A stretch of DNA of 64,000 nt from Propioniciclava flava. Its GTDB lineage: Bacteria; Actinomycetota; Actinomycetes; Propionibacteriales; Propionibacteriaceae. The notes below the pieces were generated by a model. The model ran no database searches. It worked only from the letters and a program-made list of their open reading frames with translations, and had not been told where the DNA came from. Where the stretch lies: positions 1 to 64,000 of the forward strand of contig NZ_PPCV01000007.1 of NCBI RefSeq assembly GCF_004126535.1, in the 5' to 3' direction. Below, piece by piece: positions 1 to 8,779 of this stretch (position 1 is the first letter of the stretch; each line of letters opens with the position of its first letter). Position numbers and translations under genes: made by a program.

Positions 1-124
1 CGGGCTCATCGAACTCCACCGCCGCATCGCCCGCGGCTTCCGCAACCGAGACAACTACCGGCTACGCATGCTCCTCATCGGCGGCGGACTCACCCCGCCA
101 CCCCCACCGGAAGTGTGAAGAGCC
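1..124 (+). mobile_element. Right end of an ISL3-family insertion sequence
   Basis: The window opens inside the last codons of a transposase, and the element seems to end at 124. Bases 113-124, read on the minus strand, give GGCTCTTCACAC; ISL3-family elements of corynebacteria and relatives begin GGCTCTTC (known). The terminal repeat overlaps the transposase stop codon, as is common in compact IS elements. The eight bases after it (125-132) would be the target duplication if the element is intact, but the left end lies outside the window, so this cannot be checked here. Confidence 0.6.
2..118 (+). CDS. ISL3 family transposase, C-terminal fragment (partial)
   Basis: Only 38 codons are inside the window, in frame from base 2 to the TGA at 116-118. 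The peptide includes LHRRIARGFRNRDNYRLRML, which matches the conserved C-terminus of ISL3-type DDE transposases (…IARGFRNxxNYxxRxLL). The DDE catalytic residues would lie upstream and are not visible, so whether the element is intact is unknown. The following genes are not part of the IS as far as can be seen; they start after the putative terminal repeat. Confidence 0.7.
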   Translation, partial: GLIELHRRIARGFRNRDNYRLRMLLIGGGLTPPPPPEV

Positions 125-165
125 ACTTATGTCACACTGAGGCCATCCCCAGGAGGTATGACCCC

Positions 166-744
166 ATGAATCTCTCAAGGCGGCCCAGTTCGCTCATCAT
201 TGTTCTGCTGGTCGTGGCGGCAGGTTGTTCGCCAGTTCCCGCGGTGACTCCCACTCCGTCACCGACGTACGCGTGCATTCCAGAGGCGGGTGGTGAAGCG
301 GTACCGTGCGGCCCGATTGAGTATGAGCAATCCCAAAGGCGTGATGCGCTATACGCTGAGGCTGAGGTGGTCTATCGCAGGTTCAGGGCTGAGCGGGAGA
401 GGCTTCAATTGAGCGCCAATCCGGTGATGACGGCTGAACTTGAGGCGGTTACTGCGGGTGGGTTTCGAGAGATGGTTGCCCGTGCACTTGAGCAAGCGCA
501 GGGGCGGAACCGGCTCAGCGGCCAGGCTGACGTTGTGTGGGTGCGGCGGTTGCCGGGTCTGAGTATGTCGGGGTCGATCGTTGCCCTGACGGTTTGTACT
601 GATGCGAGGGGTGTGCGGTTTGCGAACCCAAGCGGGGCGCCCACGCCGGGGGTAGCCATCGATCATCGGTTCTATATGGCGCGCGATGCAGGCGGTCTGT
701 TGAGGATTGTCGATTCGGAGTCGCGGACCGTCGAATCATGTTGA
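166..744 (+). CDS. Putative secreted lipoprotein of unknown function
   Basis: 192 aa. The start ATG at 166 follows a clean AGGAGGT at 151-157; an upstream in-frame GTG at 115 would run into the IS end and has no ribosome site. The N-terminus is a lipoprotein signal: a short positive stretch (LSRR), a hydrophobic core, then the lipobox VAAGC. The mature part begins with a Pro/Thr/Ser linker and contains a Tyr/Arg/Glu-rich helical stretch around residues 65-85 (DALYAEAEVVYRRFRAE). It ends in a single Cys. It overlaps the next gene by 7 bp, so the two are probably co-translated. I recognise the pair as one seen in actinobacteria, but no function is known to me. Codons look less GC-biased than the flanking genes. 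Confidence 0.75.
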   Translation: MNLSRRPSSLIIVLLVVAAGCSPVPAVTPTPSPTYACIPEAGGEAVPCGPIEYEQSQRRDALYAEAEVVYRRFRAERERLQLSANPVMTAELEAVTAGGFREMVARALEQAQGRNRLSGQADVVWVRRLPGLSMSGSIVALTVCTDARGVRFANPSGAPTPGVAIDHRFYMARDAGGLLRIVDSESRTVESC

Positions 745-1604
745 GGCATTACATTCCGGTCGTGGCGCTACTCGCGGTGGTCCTATCGGGTGGAGTGGCT
801 GCCGAGCCGAAAGGCTATGCGCGTTCGTACGCAGAAGATATGGGAAATGCTGTTGTAGATGCGCAGATCGCAGAACAGAAGCGTTCGGGGGGCGGACGTG
901 GTTCTGGTGGTGGGAGTCCTGCGGGCGTGGCCGATCAGACATCGGAGCAACTCAAGTACGAGTTGGCTGAGGTGGATGGTCGGACCGTGCGGCTGTATCC
1001 GCGGCGGCCTAAGCCGCCCGCGGTTATTCCTGAGTGTTGGGAGGGGGCTCAGGAGTTGGTGAAGTGTCGGATTGTTCCTGACGAGGAGCCCGGCGACCAG
1101 GCCGCTCCGGTGGCGGCTCCGTCGCGGGAGCGGGTGGAGCGAACGGTCAGATCGTTGGTGTCGCGGATGGAGTTGCCGGTGCCGACTCCGTTGGTGGGGC
1201 CGGATCCGAGCGTGAATGAGTGGAACATGGCGGTGGTGGGGTACCCGTTGTGGTTGTGGACGGATGATCCGGGGTCGATGTCGTCGACGGTGACGGGGAA
1301 TGGGATCACCATCACGATCAATGCGCGGCGTGGCGCGACGACGTTCGATATGGGTGATGGTGGCAAGGTGGTATGCACGCAGATGAGCGCGTATCGGGCT
1401 TCGGTGAAGCCGGCGACGCCGTCGCCGACGTGTGGGTACGTCTACGGGTGGCCCTCGCTGCCGAAGGGCACCTACGCGGTCACGGCGTCGAGTGCTTGGG
1501 TGGTGGACTGGTCGGCATTGGGGTTTGAGGGGACGATTCCGGTGACGGTGACTGCTTCACGGCAATTGCCGGTGGGCGAGTTGCACGCCGTGGTTGTTCG
1601 CTGA
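738..1604 (+). CDS. Putative secreted protein, partner of upstream lipoprotein
   Basis: 288 aa. ATG at 738 lies within the last codons of the preceding lipoprotein gene, suggesting translational coupling. Residues about 5-22 form a hydrophobic signal peptide ending near VAAEP. A low-complexity Gly/Ser stretch (GGGRGSGGG) follows near residue 52. The C-terminal half, from about residue 160, looks like a conserved all-beta domain: WNMAVVGYPLWLW, later CTQMSAY and PTCGYVYGWPSLPKGTY, ending near residue 288 with LPVGELHAVVV. Two Cys in this half could form a disulfide. The domain organisation matches actinobacterial exported proteins of unknown function. With the lipoprotein it may form a cell-surface pair (inference). 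Confidence 0.7.
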   Translation: MLRHYIPVVALLAVVLSGGVAAEPKGYARSYAEDMGNAVVDAQIAEQKRSGGGRGSGGGSPAGVADQTSEQLKYELAEVDGRTVRLYPRRPKPPAVIPECWEGAQELVKCRIVPDEEPGDQAAPVAAPSRERVERTVRSLVSRMELPVPTPLVGPDPSVNEWNMAVVGYPLWLWTDDPGSMSSTVTGNGITITINARRGATTFDMGDGGKVVCTQMSAYRASVKPATPSPTCGYVYGWPSLPKGTYAVTASSAWVVDWSALGFEGTIPVTVTASRQLPVGELHAVVVR

Positions 1605-1736
1605 AGGGCTGCACCGGTGCTTGGTGCGCCATAGCTGCCTCGCGGTGCCGGCCACTGGCGAGTTGAGGTCCACCGCTGAGAGGTCATCAGGTGTTGGGGG
1701 AAGGGTGCGTGCGTGGCGCCGTTCAGCTCACGTGTT

Positions 1737-1772
1737 CGCGAACAGACCGCAACCCCGTCCGGTCTGTTCGCG
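1737..1772. terminator. Perfect 13-bp hairpin between convergent genes
   Basis: Bases 1737-1749 (CGCGAACAGACCG) are the exact reverse complement of 1760-1772, with a 10-nt loop. The hairpin sits between the plus-strand secreted-protein gene (ends 1604) and minus-strand dnaB (ends 1827). There is no T-run, so it may act as a bidirectional, GC-type actinobacterial terminator. The rest of the 222-bp gap (1605-1826) shows nothing else. Confidence 0.6.
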
Positions 1773-1826
1773 TTGGTCGGGAGATTCGCCGCCAGGGCGG
1801 CGTCGTCGATGTGCGGATCAAGGCTT

Positions 1827-3206
1827 TCAGCGCTGCATGTCGACAAAGCGGCTCAGTGCGCCCTGGAAGGCGACGGGAAGGATGTCGGTGGCGCCGTTGC
1901 GATGCTTGGCGACGATGAAGTCGGCCTCGCCTGCGCGCGGGGACTGCTTGTCGTAGGCGTCCTCGCGGTGCAGCAGGATGACGACGTCGGCGTCCTGCTC
2001 CAGGGAGCCGGACTCGCGCAGGTCAGACAGCATCGGCTTCTTGTCGGTGCGGGATTCGGGGCCACGGTTGAGCTGGGAGAGTGCCACCACGGGCACTTCG
2101 AGTTCCTTGGCGAGCAGCTTGATCTGTCGGGAGAACTCTGAGACCTCCAACTGGCGCGACTCGACCTTCTTGCCCGAGGTCATCAACTGCATGTAGTCGA
2201 TCACGATGAGCTTGAGATCCATGCGCTGCTTGAGACGCCGGGCCTTGGAGCGGATCTCCATCATCGTCAGGTTGGGTGAATCGTCAATGTAGAGCGGTGC
2301 GCGGCTCACCTGGGCAGTCTTGGAGGAGATCCGCGACCAGTACTCCTCGTTCATCTCGCCCTTGCGGATCGCGCTCATCGGGACGCCGGACTCGGCAGCC
2401 AGCAAGCGCATGACGATTTCGGACTTGGTCATCTCCAAGCTGAAGAACACGCTGCACAAGCCATGCTTGATGGACGCCGCCCGCGCGAAATCCAACCCGA
2501 GGGTCGACTTACCCATGCCAGGACGCGCGGCGACGATAATCATCTGCCCGGGGTGGAGGCCGTTGGTCAGGTGATCGAGGTCGATGAACCCGGTCGGGAC
2601 GCCCGACATCTGGCCGTGCTCATCGAGCGCCTCGATCTCGTCGAGGGTGATCTCCACGAGTTCTGAGAGCGGCTGATAGTCCTCGGAGGCGCGATTCTCG
2701 GCGACCTCGAAGATGGCCTGCTGGGCGGCGTCCACGATGTTCACCACATCGCCCTCAGCCTGATAGCCCATCTGCGAGATCTTCATCGACGCGTCGACGA
2801 GGCGGCGCAGGATCGCCTTGTCCCGCACGATCTCGGCGTAATAGGTCGCGTTAGCGGTCACCGACACCGCGGAGACCAGTTCGTGGAGGTAAATGTGGCC
2901 ACCGATCTGGTTGATCTGGCCCTTCTTGCTCAGGTTGTCGGCCACTGTGATGGCATCCACGGGCTCGCCGCGGCCGTACTGATCCATGATCGCGTCGTAG
3001 ATGTACTCGTGGGCGGGGCGGTAGAAGTCGCGCCCCTTGAGGATTTCGGTGACCTCGCCGATCGCGTCCTTGCTCAGCAGCATCGCCCCCAGGACGCTTT
3101 GCTCGGCGGGCATGTCTTGGGGCGGCGTGCGGTCGGAGCCGCCCCCGCCGGAGCGCTCAAACGGAACCACATTGTCGGACCATGATCCCTGCTGGTCCAT
3201 CGACAT
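1827..3206 (-). CDS. dnaB: Replicative DNA helicase DnaB
   Basis: 459 aa, the usual length for an intein-free DnaB. It unwinds DNA at the replication fork as a hexamer. The N-terminal DnaB domain starts with PAEQSVLGAML; the C-terminal RecA-like domain carries Walker A ARPGMGKST, then SLEMTKSEIVMRLLAAESGV, the Walker B region LIVIDYMQLM, LSQLNRGPESR, and the arginine-finger and DnaB signature stretch near SDLRESGSLEQDADVV. The ATG at 3206 has AGGA eight bases upstream; a longer open frame reaches 3539 but that part has no DnaB similarity. The usual neighbours rplI/ssb are not here; upstream is a 555-bp gap with DnaA-box-like sites. No intein interrupts the Walker A loop, unlike some actinobacterial dnaB genes. 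Confidence 0.97.
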   Translation of the reverse strand: MSMDQQGSWSDNVVPFERSGGGGSDRTPPQDMPAEQSVLGAMLLSKDAIGEVTEILKGRDFYRPAHEYIYDAIMDQYGRGEPVDAITVADNLSKKGQINQIGGHIYLHELVSAVSVTANATYYAEIVRDKAILRRLVDASMKISQMGYQAEGDVVNIVDAAQQAIFEVAENRASEDYQPLSELVEITLDEIEALDEHGQMSGVPTGFIDLDHLTNGLHPGQMIIVAARPGMGKSTLGLDFARAASIKHGLCSVFFSLEMTKSEIVMRLLAAESGVPMSAIRKGEMNEEYWSRISSKTAQVSRAPLYIDDSPNLTMMEIRSKARRLKQRMDLKLIVIDYMQLMTSGKKVESRQLEVSEFSRQIKLLAKELEVPVVALSQLNRGPESRTDKKPMLSDLRESGSLEQDADVVILLHREDAYDKQSPRAGEADFIVAKHRNGATDILPVAFQGALSRFVDMQR

Positions 3207-3375
3207 CGGTCGCGTCCTCTCCCCGTGGGTGCCTACTGGGACGACGATAGGTCGCCATCCCGACAGTTCCCGTTCCGGCCCCCCAAGTGCATAGTTTCGG
3301 CGACGGGAAGTACCCGAACGTAGCCCCCCGATGGGGCGGAACCAAACTGGGAAAACCGCACTCATCCACCTTCCC

Positions 3376-3405
3376 TGTGGATGGCGTGTGGATAGCTGTG
3401 GACCC
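3376..3405 (-). other. Three phased DnaA-box-like 9-mers upstream of dnaB
   Basis: On the minus strand there are three TCCACA-type 9-mers: CCATCCACA (3376-3384), CTATCCACA (3387-3395) and GGGTCCACA (3397-3405). They match the DnaA box TTATCCACA at 7, 8 and 6-7 of 9 positions. Their starts are 11 and 10 bp apart, about one helical turn. A fourth, TTTTCCACA (8 of 9), is at 3590-3598 on the plus strand. DnaA binding is inferred only. The surrounding 3207-3700 region holds no convincing gene. Confidence 0.4.
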
Positions 3406-3721
3406 ACGCCGTGGCCCCTGTGTACGACACGCCGTAGGGGTGGGACTAACCTCGGAGGGATGCGAGCCGATAGGTCTCCGGCTAGGGGAGACGATGCGGC
3501 GCGAAGATTCTTCTGAAGAAGTGTGGTCGCGGTTGCCACGTGTCACCCGCAGGTTGACTTGCCCCGCCCTAGGGGAGTATCGGGGGCACTTTTCCACAGC
3601 TTTGGGTCGCCCCTGTGGGTGACTGGCGGGCCCCTGCGTGATGCTCTGGCGGGCAGGTTTGGAGCGGTTTCCCGCGCGAGGGAAAATGGAGGCCAACCTC
3701 GCCGGCGCGCCGCCGGAATAA

Positions 3722-3739
3722 ACCCCCGAGGGGTATAGT
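3722..3739 (+). promoter_or_regulatory. csoR promoter with CsoR-type operator
   Basis: ACCCC-CGA-GGGGT (3722-3734) is an inverted repeat of the kind bound by CsoR, whose sites are GC-rich palindromes of the TACCC/GGGTA type (known). It directly abuts a good -10 hexamer TATAGT (3734-3739), so a bound repressor would cover the promoter spacer. The csoR start codon lies 22 bp downstream. Copper-responsive autoregulation is the expected outcome. Confidence 0.6.
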
Positions 3740-3761
3740 TGGGTCAAGCAGGAGGCATGAC

Positions 3762-4163
3762 ATGAACGAGAACATCGACGTCCCGGTGGTACCCGACGAC
3801 GCACGCACGCTCGCCGACGCCACGCCCGCTGCTCCTGCCGCGGGGGACTGCTGTCACCCAGAAGATCCCGACAGCACGCACCAGCACGGCTACATCACGG
3901 CCAAAGACAACTACCTGCGCCGCCTGCGCCGCATCGAAGGCCAGGCTCGCGGTCTGCAGCGCATGGTCGTGGAAGAGAAGTACTGCATCGACATCCTCAC
4001 CCAGGTGTCGGCCATGACGAAGGCGCTCCAGTCGGTGGCCCTCGAACTGCTCGAGGACCACATGGCCCACTGCGTCGTCGCCGCAGCGCGTGAGGGCGGT
4101 CAGGCCGCCGAAGACAAGATCCAAGAGGCCTCCGAGGCCATCGCCCGACTGGTCCGCAGCTGA
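3762..4163 (+). CDS. csoR: Copper-sensing repressor CsoR
   Basis: 133 aa. CsoR/DUF156 repressors bind Cu(I) and release DNA to switch on copper export. The copper ligands are present with family spacing: Cys75, His100 and Cys104 (EKYCIDIL, EDHMAHC). The helical core begins at about residue 44 (YLRRLRRIEGQARGLQRM). The first 43 residues are an extension rich in Ala/Pro with a Cys/His cluster, CCHPEDPDSTHQH (30-42), which may be an extra metal site or simply disordered; some actinobacterial CsoRs also have long N-termini. AGGAGG ends six bases before the ATG. It is the first gene of a copper cassette with copZ and copA and has its own palindrome upstream. Confidence 0.93.
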   Translation: MNENIDVPVVPDDARTLADATPAAPAAGDCCHPEDPDSTHQHGYITAKDNYLRRLRRIEGQARGLQRMVVEEKYCIDILTQVSAMTKALQSVALELLEDHMAHCVVAAAREGGQAAEDKIQEASEAIARLVRS

Positions 4164-4198
4164 CCGGCGGGCATCACACATCACGACAAGGAGTAACG

Positions 4199-4513
4199 AT
4201 GGTTGATCTCAGCATCAAGGACGCCAACGCCACCGGCGGCGGTTGCGGCTGCGGCTGCGGCGGGCATGACGCCAAGGCCGACCAGGCCGCCCCGGCGTCG
4301 CAGGGCGCGGTCGTCGCCGACTACACCGTCACTGGCATGACATGCGGCCACTGCGTCGCCGCCGTCACCGAGGAAGTCTCCGCGATCCCCGGCGTCACCG
4401 ACGTGACCGTCGACCTCGAATCCGGTGCCCTCAAGGTTGTCTCGGACGATGCGGTCGACTTCGACCGCATCGTCGAGGCCGTTGCCGAGGCCGGGGACTA
4501 CACCGTCGCCTGA
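4199..4513 (+). CDS. copZ: Copper chaperone CopZ-like, HMA domain
   Basis: 104 aa. A single heavy-metal-associated domain fills residues 40-104 and carries the metal loop GMTCGHC (Cys49, Cys52). It would carry Cu(I) to the ATPase encoded downstream. Preceding the domain is an unusual CGCGCGGH stretch (residues 16-23) followed by an Ala/Asp/Lys linker; three Cys and a His there could form a second metal-binding patch. AAGGAG lies five bases before the ATG. It starts 35 bp after csoR, so it is almost certainly co-transcribed. Confidence 0.88.
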   Translation: MVDLSIKDANATGGGCGCGCGGHDAKADQAAPASQGAVVADYTVTGMTCGHCVAAVTEEVSAIPGVTDVTVDLESGALKVVSDDAVDFDRIVEAVAEAGDYTVA

Positions 4514-4701
4514 GCCTCACCTCGGACGCCGCCGCGCCGCTGAGCGCCACGTCAGGTGCGCCCCGGCGTCCGGGTCACCCGGCTCCCCGTGCTGTCGTCG
4601 CGGGTGAGCCGACCCTCATCCACCGCCAGGACCAGCCAGTCCTCGCACGAGCACCCCCTTGTGCGACCACACGCCGGTCCTCCGCACAAAGGAGCATCAC
4701 C

Positions 4702-6930
4702 ATGGCCCCCCAGGCCGCCACCGCGGACGCCATCACCGATCCGGAGCGCCGCGCCTCCCTCGAACTCGACATCAGCGGGATGACGTGCGCGTCCTGCGCC
4801 GCCCGCATCGAGAAGAAACTCAATAAGGTCGACGGCGTCACCGCCTCGGTGAACTACGCCACCGAGAAGGCCAAGATCCTCGCCCCGACCACTCTCAGCC
4901 TCGACGATCTCATCGGCGTCGTGGAGAAGACCGGCTACGGCGCCAAGCGGCCCGATCCGGCCACCCCCGCCCCCGATCGCGTCGCGCCCCTGCGCCGCGA
5001 CCTGATGCTGTCGGCCGCCCTCGCCGTCCCCGTCATCGCGTTGGCGATGATCCCCGCGCTGCAGTTCCCCGGCTGGACCTGGGTCTCCCTCGTGCTAGCG
5101 AGCCCCGTCTACTTCTGGGCGGCGCGACGCTTCCACCGCTCCGCCTGGGTGAACCTGCGCCACGGCGCGACCACGATGGACACCCTCATCTCGCTGGGCA
5201 CCTCCGCGGCCTACTGGTACTCCCTGTGGGCCCTGCTGTTCACGCACGCGGGCGACCTGCACTACACGCACCCCTTCACGCTCACCATCGGCCGGGCCGA
5301 CGGGGCCTCGGTGTACTTCGAGGCAGTCGTCGGGATCGTCACGTTCCTCCTGGCTGGCCGGTGGTTCGAAGCCCGGGCCCGGACGCAAAGCTCCGCCGCG
5401 TTGCGCGCGCTGCTGACGCTGGGCGCCTCCGAGGCGACCCGGTTGCGCGGCGGCGTCGAGGAGCGCGTCCCGATCGACTTCCTCAAGCTCGGCGACGAGT
5501 TTGTGGTTCGGCCAGGCGAGAAGATCGCCACTGACGGCGTCGTCGTCTCCGGGGGGTCAGCCGTTGACGAGTCCATGGTGACCGGCGAATCGCTTCCGGT
5601 GGACAAGCTTCCGGGCGACCAGGTCATCGGCGCGACCCTCAACGCGAACGGACGCCTCGTCGTCCGGGCCACCGCGCTGGGGGAGGACACCGAACTCTCC
5701 CGCATGGCCCGCATGGTCGAGGAGGCCCAGACCCGCAAGGCGCCCGTTCAGGCGCTCGCCGACAAGGTGGCGGGGGTCTTTGTCCCGATCGTGCTGATCA
5801 TCGCCTTGATCACGTTCGCGGGCTGGCAGCTGGCGGGCGAACCGGTCCTGTTTGCGGCCACCGCCGCCGTGGCCGTGCTCATCATCGCCTGCCCGTGCGC
5901 GCTCGGACTGGCCACCCCCACCGCGCTGCTGGTCGGCACCGGACGAGGTGCCTCCCTGGGCGTCATCATCGCCGGGCCGGACGTCTTGGAGCGTGCCAAG
6001 TCCGTCCGCGTCATCGCCGTGGACAAGACCGGAACCGTCACCACGGGCGAACTGCAGGTTGTCGGCGTGACCGCTGGAGGTGGCGTCACCGAGGCCGACG
6101 TCCTCGGCTGGGCTGCTGCCGCCGAGGCCAGCTCCGAGCACCCGCTCGCGCAGGCGATCGTCGCGGCCCACCCGGACGCGCCGCGCCCGGTGGACTCCTT
6201 CGAGAATGTGCCCGGGGAGGGCGTGCGAGCCGTCGTGGACGGGGTCGCCGTCCGCGTCTCGCGCCCCGATGCCGTTGCCGACTTGCCCACCGATCTGCTC
6301 CAGGCGGTGGACGCCTCCCAGGCGCGCGGGCAAACCGCGGTGGTCGTGTCCCGGGGTGCCGCGCCGATCGGCGTCGTCTCTCTGGCCGACACCGTCAAAC
6401 CCACCTCACGCGACGCCATCGCCCGGTTCGCCGAACTCGGTCTCACTCCCGTCTTGTTGACCGGCGACAACGAGCGTGCCGCCCGGGCAGTCGCCGACAG
6501 CGTGGGCATCAGCCAGGTCATGGCGAACGTGCGCCCCGACGGGAAGGTCGCCGCGATCCGCGCGCTCCAAGAAACGCACGGACGCGTCGCCATGGTCGGG
6601 GACGGCGTCAACGACGCCGCAGCCCTGGCCGCCGCAGACCTGGGCATCGCCATGGGGTCGGGCACCGACGCCGCCAAGGAGGCCGCCGGGATCGTCGTCA
6701 TGCGTCCCGATCTCATGCTGGTCGTGGACGCCCTGCGCCTGTCGCGCTCCACACTGCGGACGATCCGCATCAACCTGTTCTGGGCGTTCGCCTACAACGT
6801 GGCCGCGATCCCGCTGGCCGCCCTGGGCATGCTGACGCCGATGATCGCCGGGGCTGCCATGGCGTTCAGTTCCGTGTTCGTCGTGTCGAACTCGCTGCTG
6901 CTGCGCCGCTTCCGCCCCGTCGCCAACTGA
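4702..6930 (+). CDS. copA: Cu(+)-exporting P1B-type ATPase
   Basis: 742 aa, the usual length for CopA with one N-terminal metal domain. Motifs in order: GMTCASC (Cys29, Cys32), actuator TGES near 293, transmembrane CPC at 397-399 (copper selectivity), DKTGT with phosphorylated Asp441, nucleotide-binding HP at His480, and GDGVND at 633-638. Eight membrane segments are expected. The ATG at 4702 is preceded by AAAGGAG; an open frame extends further upstream but overlaps copZ and is not similar to ATPases. The 188-bp gap after copZ has no separate promoter that I can recognise. It exports Cu(I) across the plasma membrane and is the effector of the CsoR cassette. Confidence 0.96.
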   Translation: MAPQAATADAITDPERRASLELDISGMTCASCAARIEKKLNKVDGVTASVNYATEKAKILAPTTLSLDDLIGVVEKTGYGAKRPDPATPAPDRVAPLRRDLMLSAALAVPVIALAMIPALQFPGWTWVSLVLASPVYFWAARRFHRSAWVNLRHGATTMDTLISLGTSAAYWYSLWALLFTHAGDLHYTHPFTLTIGRADGASVYFEAVVGIVTFLLAGRWFEARARTQSSAALRALLTLGASEATRLRGGVEERVPIDFLKLGDEFVVRPGEKIATDGVVVSGGSAVDESMVTGESLPVDKLPGDQVIGATLNANGRLVVRATALGEDTELSRMARMVEEAQTRKAPVQALADKVAGVFVPIVLIIALITFAGWQLAGEPVLFAATAAVAVLIIACPCALGLATPTALLVGTGRGASLGVIIAGPDVLERAKSVRVIAVDKTGTVTTGELQVVGVTAGGGVTEADVLGWAAAAEASSEHPLAQAIVAAHPDAPRPVDSFENVPGEGVRAVVDGVAVRVSRPDAVADLPTDLLQAVDASQARGQTAVVVSRGAAPIGVVSLADTVKPTSRDAIARFAELGLTPVLLTGDNERAARAVADSVGISQVMANVRPDGKVAAIRALQETHGRVAMVGDGVNDAAALAAADLGIAMGSGTDAAKEAAGIVVMRPDLMLVVDALRLSRSTLRTIRINLFWAFAYNVAAIPLAALGMLTPMIAGAAMAFSSVFVVSNSLLLRRFRPVAN

Positions 6931-7176
6931 CGCGCCCCCGATGCTGCCGCAGTCGCCGTCGTCCGCTCCCCGCAAAGGGGGCTGCGGCGCGGCGGCGTCC
7001 CGAGGGCTGTCAGGCAGGTGCGTGGGCGTGCGTCTGGACGCTACCGTGGGGTTCTCGCTGGCGCCGATCACGGCATCACCCCCGCGGCGCGACGTCTGTG
7101 CTCCGCATTCCCACCTTGGTCGGGATCACCGCAGCGGGGACCATCTGCCGCCCCACCACGACAGGAGCCCCCACCC

Positions 7177-8445
7177 ATGATGGAGATGACCGCGCCCCCC
7201 AGCCCTCAGGCCCCCGCCTCACCCGCGGCGCCCCTGGCGGCCCTGCTGCTCAGCAACCTGCTCGGCGGACTCGGTATCGCGTCCGGCATCACGGTCGGTG
7301 CGCTGCTCGTGTCCGACATGGGAGGCGTGGAACTCGCAGGCGCCAGCCAGGGGCTGGCCGTCCTCGGTGCCGCTGCCGCGGCTGTCCCGCTCGCCCACCT
7401 CGCCGCGCGTCGCGGACGCCGCGCCTCACTGGGCCTGGGCTACGCGGTCGCCGCAGCCGGGGCTGCCCTGATCATCATCGGTGCCTCGCTGGGTTGGCTG
7501 CTCCTGGTCCTCGTCGGCATGGCCGCGTTCGGATTCGCGAGCGCCACCAACCTGCAATCCCGGTATGCGGCATCCGAGGTGGGTCGCCCGTCCTCGCGCG
7601 GCTTGATGCTCTCGGTCGTGGTGTGGGCGACCACCCTCGGATCCGTCGTCGGGCCGCAACTCAGCCCACTGGGGGCTGACATCGCGACGTCGCTGAGGAT
7701 GTATCCGCTCTCAGGGCCGTACCTGTTTGCCGCGATCGGGTTCGTCGTCGCCGGGCTCATCATCACCGCGCTGTATCGAGTGCCCCTCGCCCCGGCGCAG
7801 GCGCCGACCCCCAGCGCAATCAGCGGCCCCCGGGTCGGCAGCTTCGCTGCACTGCGCTGGGCGATGCGCCACCCTGTAACCCGGTTCGCCGTGGCCCTAC
7901 TGGTCGGTGCCCACGCGATGATGGTGGCGATCATGACGATGGCACCGCTGTTCCTGGCTCAGCGCGGGTACCCCCTGCCCTACGTTGGCTGGGTCATCGC
8001 GCTGCACATTCTCGGGATGTACGCCCTCAGCCCGCTCTTCGGGTGGCTGTGTGATCAAGCCGGACCGGTCTGGGTCGCCATCCCGGGGCTGACCATGCTG
8101 GCCGTGGCCGCGGCTTATGCGATGGTCAACGGGGGCAACATCCTCCTGGTCGGAGCGTCATTGGTGCTGCTCGGCGTGGGCTGGTCCGCGTGCACCATCG
8201 CCGCCTCCGCCCTCCTGGCTAGCGTCGATGTGGGGGAACTGCGTGTGCCGCTGCAAGGCGGCACCGATGCGCTCATGAACTACGCCGGTGCCCTCGCCGC
8301 ACTGGCGTCGGGGCCGCTGCTTCTCCTGCTCGGCTACGGCGGGCTTGCTCTCGTGGCGGCCCTGCTCACGCTGCCCGCGGCCACACTCATCAGGAAGGCG
8401 GCCCTCGAGGTCGCCCGCATGCGCAGCCTCTCGTTACCTCGCTGA
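7177..8445 (+). CDS. MFS transporter
   Basis: 422 aa with about 12 hydrophobic segments and the major facilitator layout of two six-helix halves; the A-like loop after helix 2 reads LAARRGRRASLGLG. Such MFS proteins are drug or metabolite exporters; the substrate cannot be told from sequence. The ATG at 7177 has AGGAG nine bases upstream (7163-7167). The 246-bp gap after copA and the separate ribosome site make it uncertain whether it belongs to the copper cassette. I see no metal-binding Cys/His motif, which argues against a copper role. Confidence 0.85.
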   Translation: MMEMTAPPSPQAPASPAAPLAALLLSNLLGGLGIASGITVGALLVSDMGGVELAGASQGLAVLGAAAAAVPLAHLAARRGRRASLGLGYAVAAAGAALIIIGASLGWLLLVLVGMAAFGFASATNLQSRYAASEVGRPSSRGLMLSVVVWATTLGSVVGPQLSPLGADIATSLRMYPLSGPYLFAAIGFVVAGLIITALYRVPLAPAQAPTPSAISGPRVGSFAALRWAMRHPVTRFAVALLVGAHAMMVAIMTMAPLFLAQRGYPLPYVGWVIALHILGMYALSPLFGWLCDQAGPVWVAIPGLTMLAVAAAYAMVNGGNILLVGASLVLLGVGWSACTIAASALLASVDVGELRVPLQGGTDALMNYAGALAALASGPLLLLLGYGGLALVAALLTLPAATLIRKAALEVARMRSLSLPR

Positions 8446-8509
8446 GGGCCCCCCTGCGGTGCTGGACGCGGGGTAGTGGTGGACCGTCCGCACTTGCTAC
8501 GTTGCCGCC

Positions 8510-8779
8510 ATGCGGACCCACGGGTGCCTTGGGATGGTCGGCCTCTTTGCCGCGATACTCGTGGGGAGCGTCGCCTTGCTGAACGGGTTCCTTTGGCTGG
8601 AGGCCCACGCCCCGCCCTGGCACATCGTCGCCGTCGCGTCGCTGGTGGCGTTCCCCGTGTGGTGGATCCCCGTCGCTTGGGTGGGGCACCTCCTGGATCG
8701 ACGCCGTGAACGCCGCGAAGCCGCAAACCCACCCCCGCAGCCGCCCCCCAAAGATCAGCCCCCGACGCCGTCCACATAG
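8510..8779 (+). CDS. Small membrane protein, unknown function
   Basis: 89 aa. Two hydrophobic segments (about residues 8-28 and 38-60) are followed by a positively charged patch LLDRRRERREA and a Pro-rich tail. There is no Shine-Dalgarno; a TACGTT hexamer a few bases before the ATG would fit a leaderless transcript. The 3' end overlaps the convergent SEC-C gene by 25 bp. I do not recognise the family, and it could be spurious, but the membrane topology and charge pattern look protein-like. Confidence 0.5.
   Translation: MRTHGCLGMVGLFAAILVGSVALLNGFLWLEAHAPPWHIVAVASLVAFPVWWIPVAWVGHLLDRRRERREAANPPPQPPPKDQPPTPST

Noticed and set aside
3207-3761. Gap upstream of dnaB as the chromosomal origin
   Set aside because: No dnaA, dnaN or AT-rich unwinding element flanks it; only four partial boxes. 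It is kept only as a DnaA-binding candidate.
7177-8445. MFS gene as part of the copper cassette
   Set aside because: It has its own ribosome site, a 246-bp gap from copA and no Cys/His/Met metal motif, so nothing supports a copper function.
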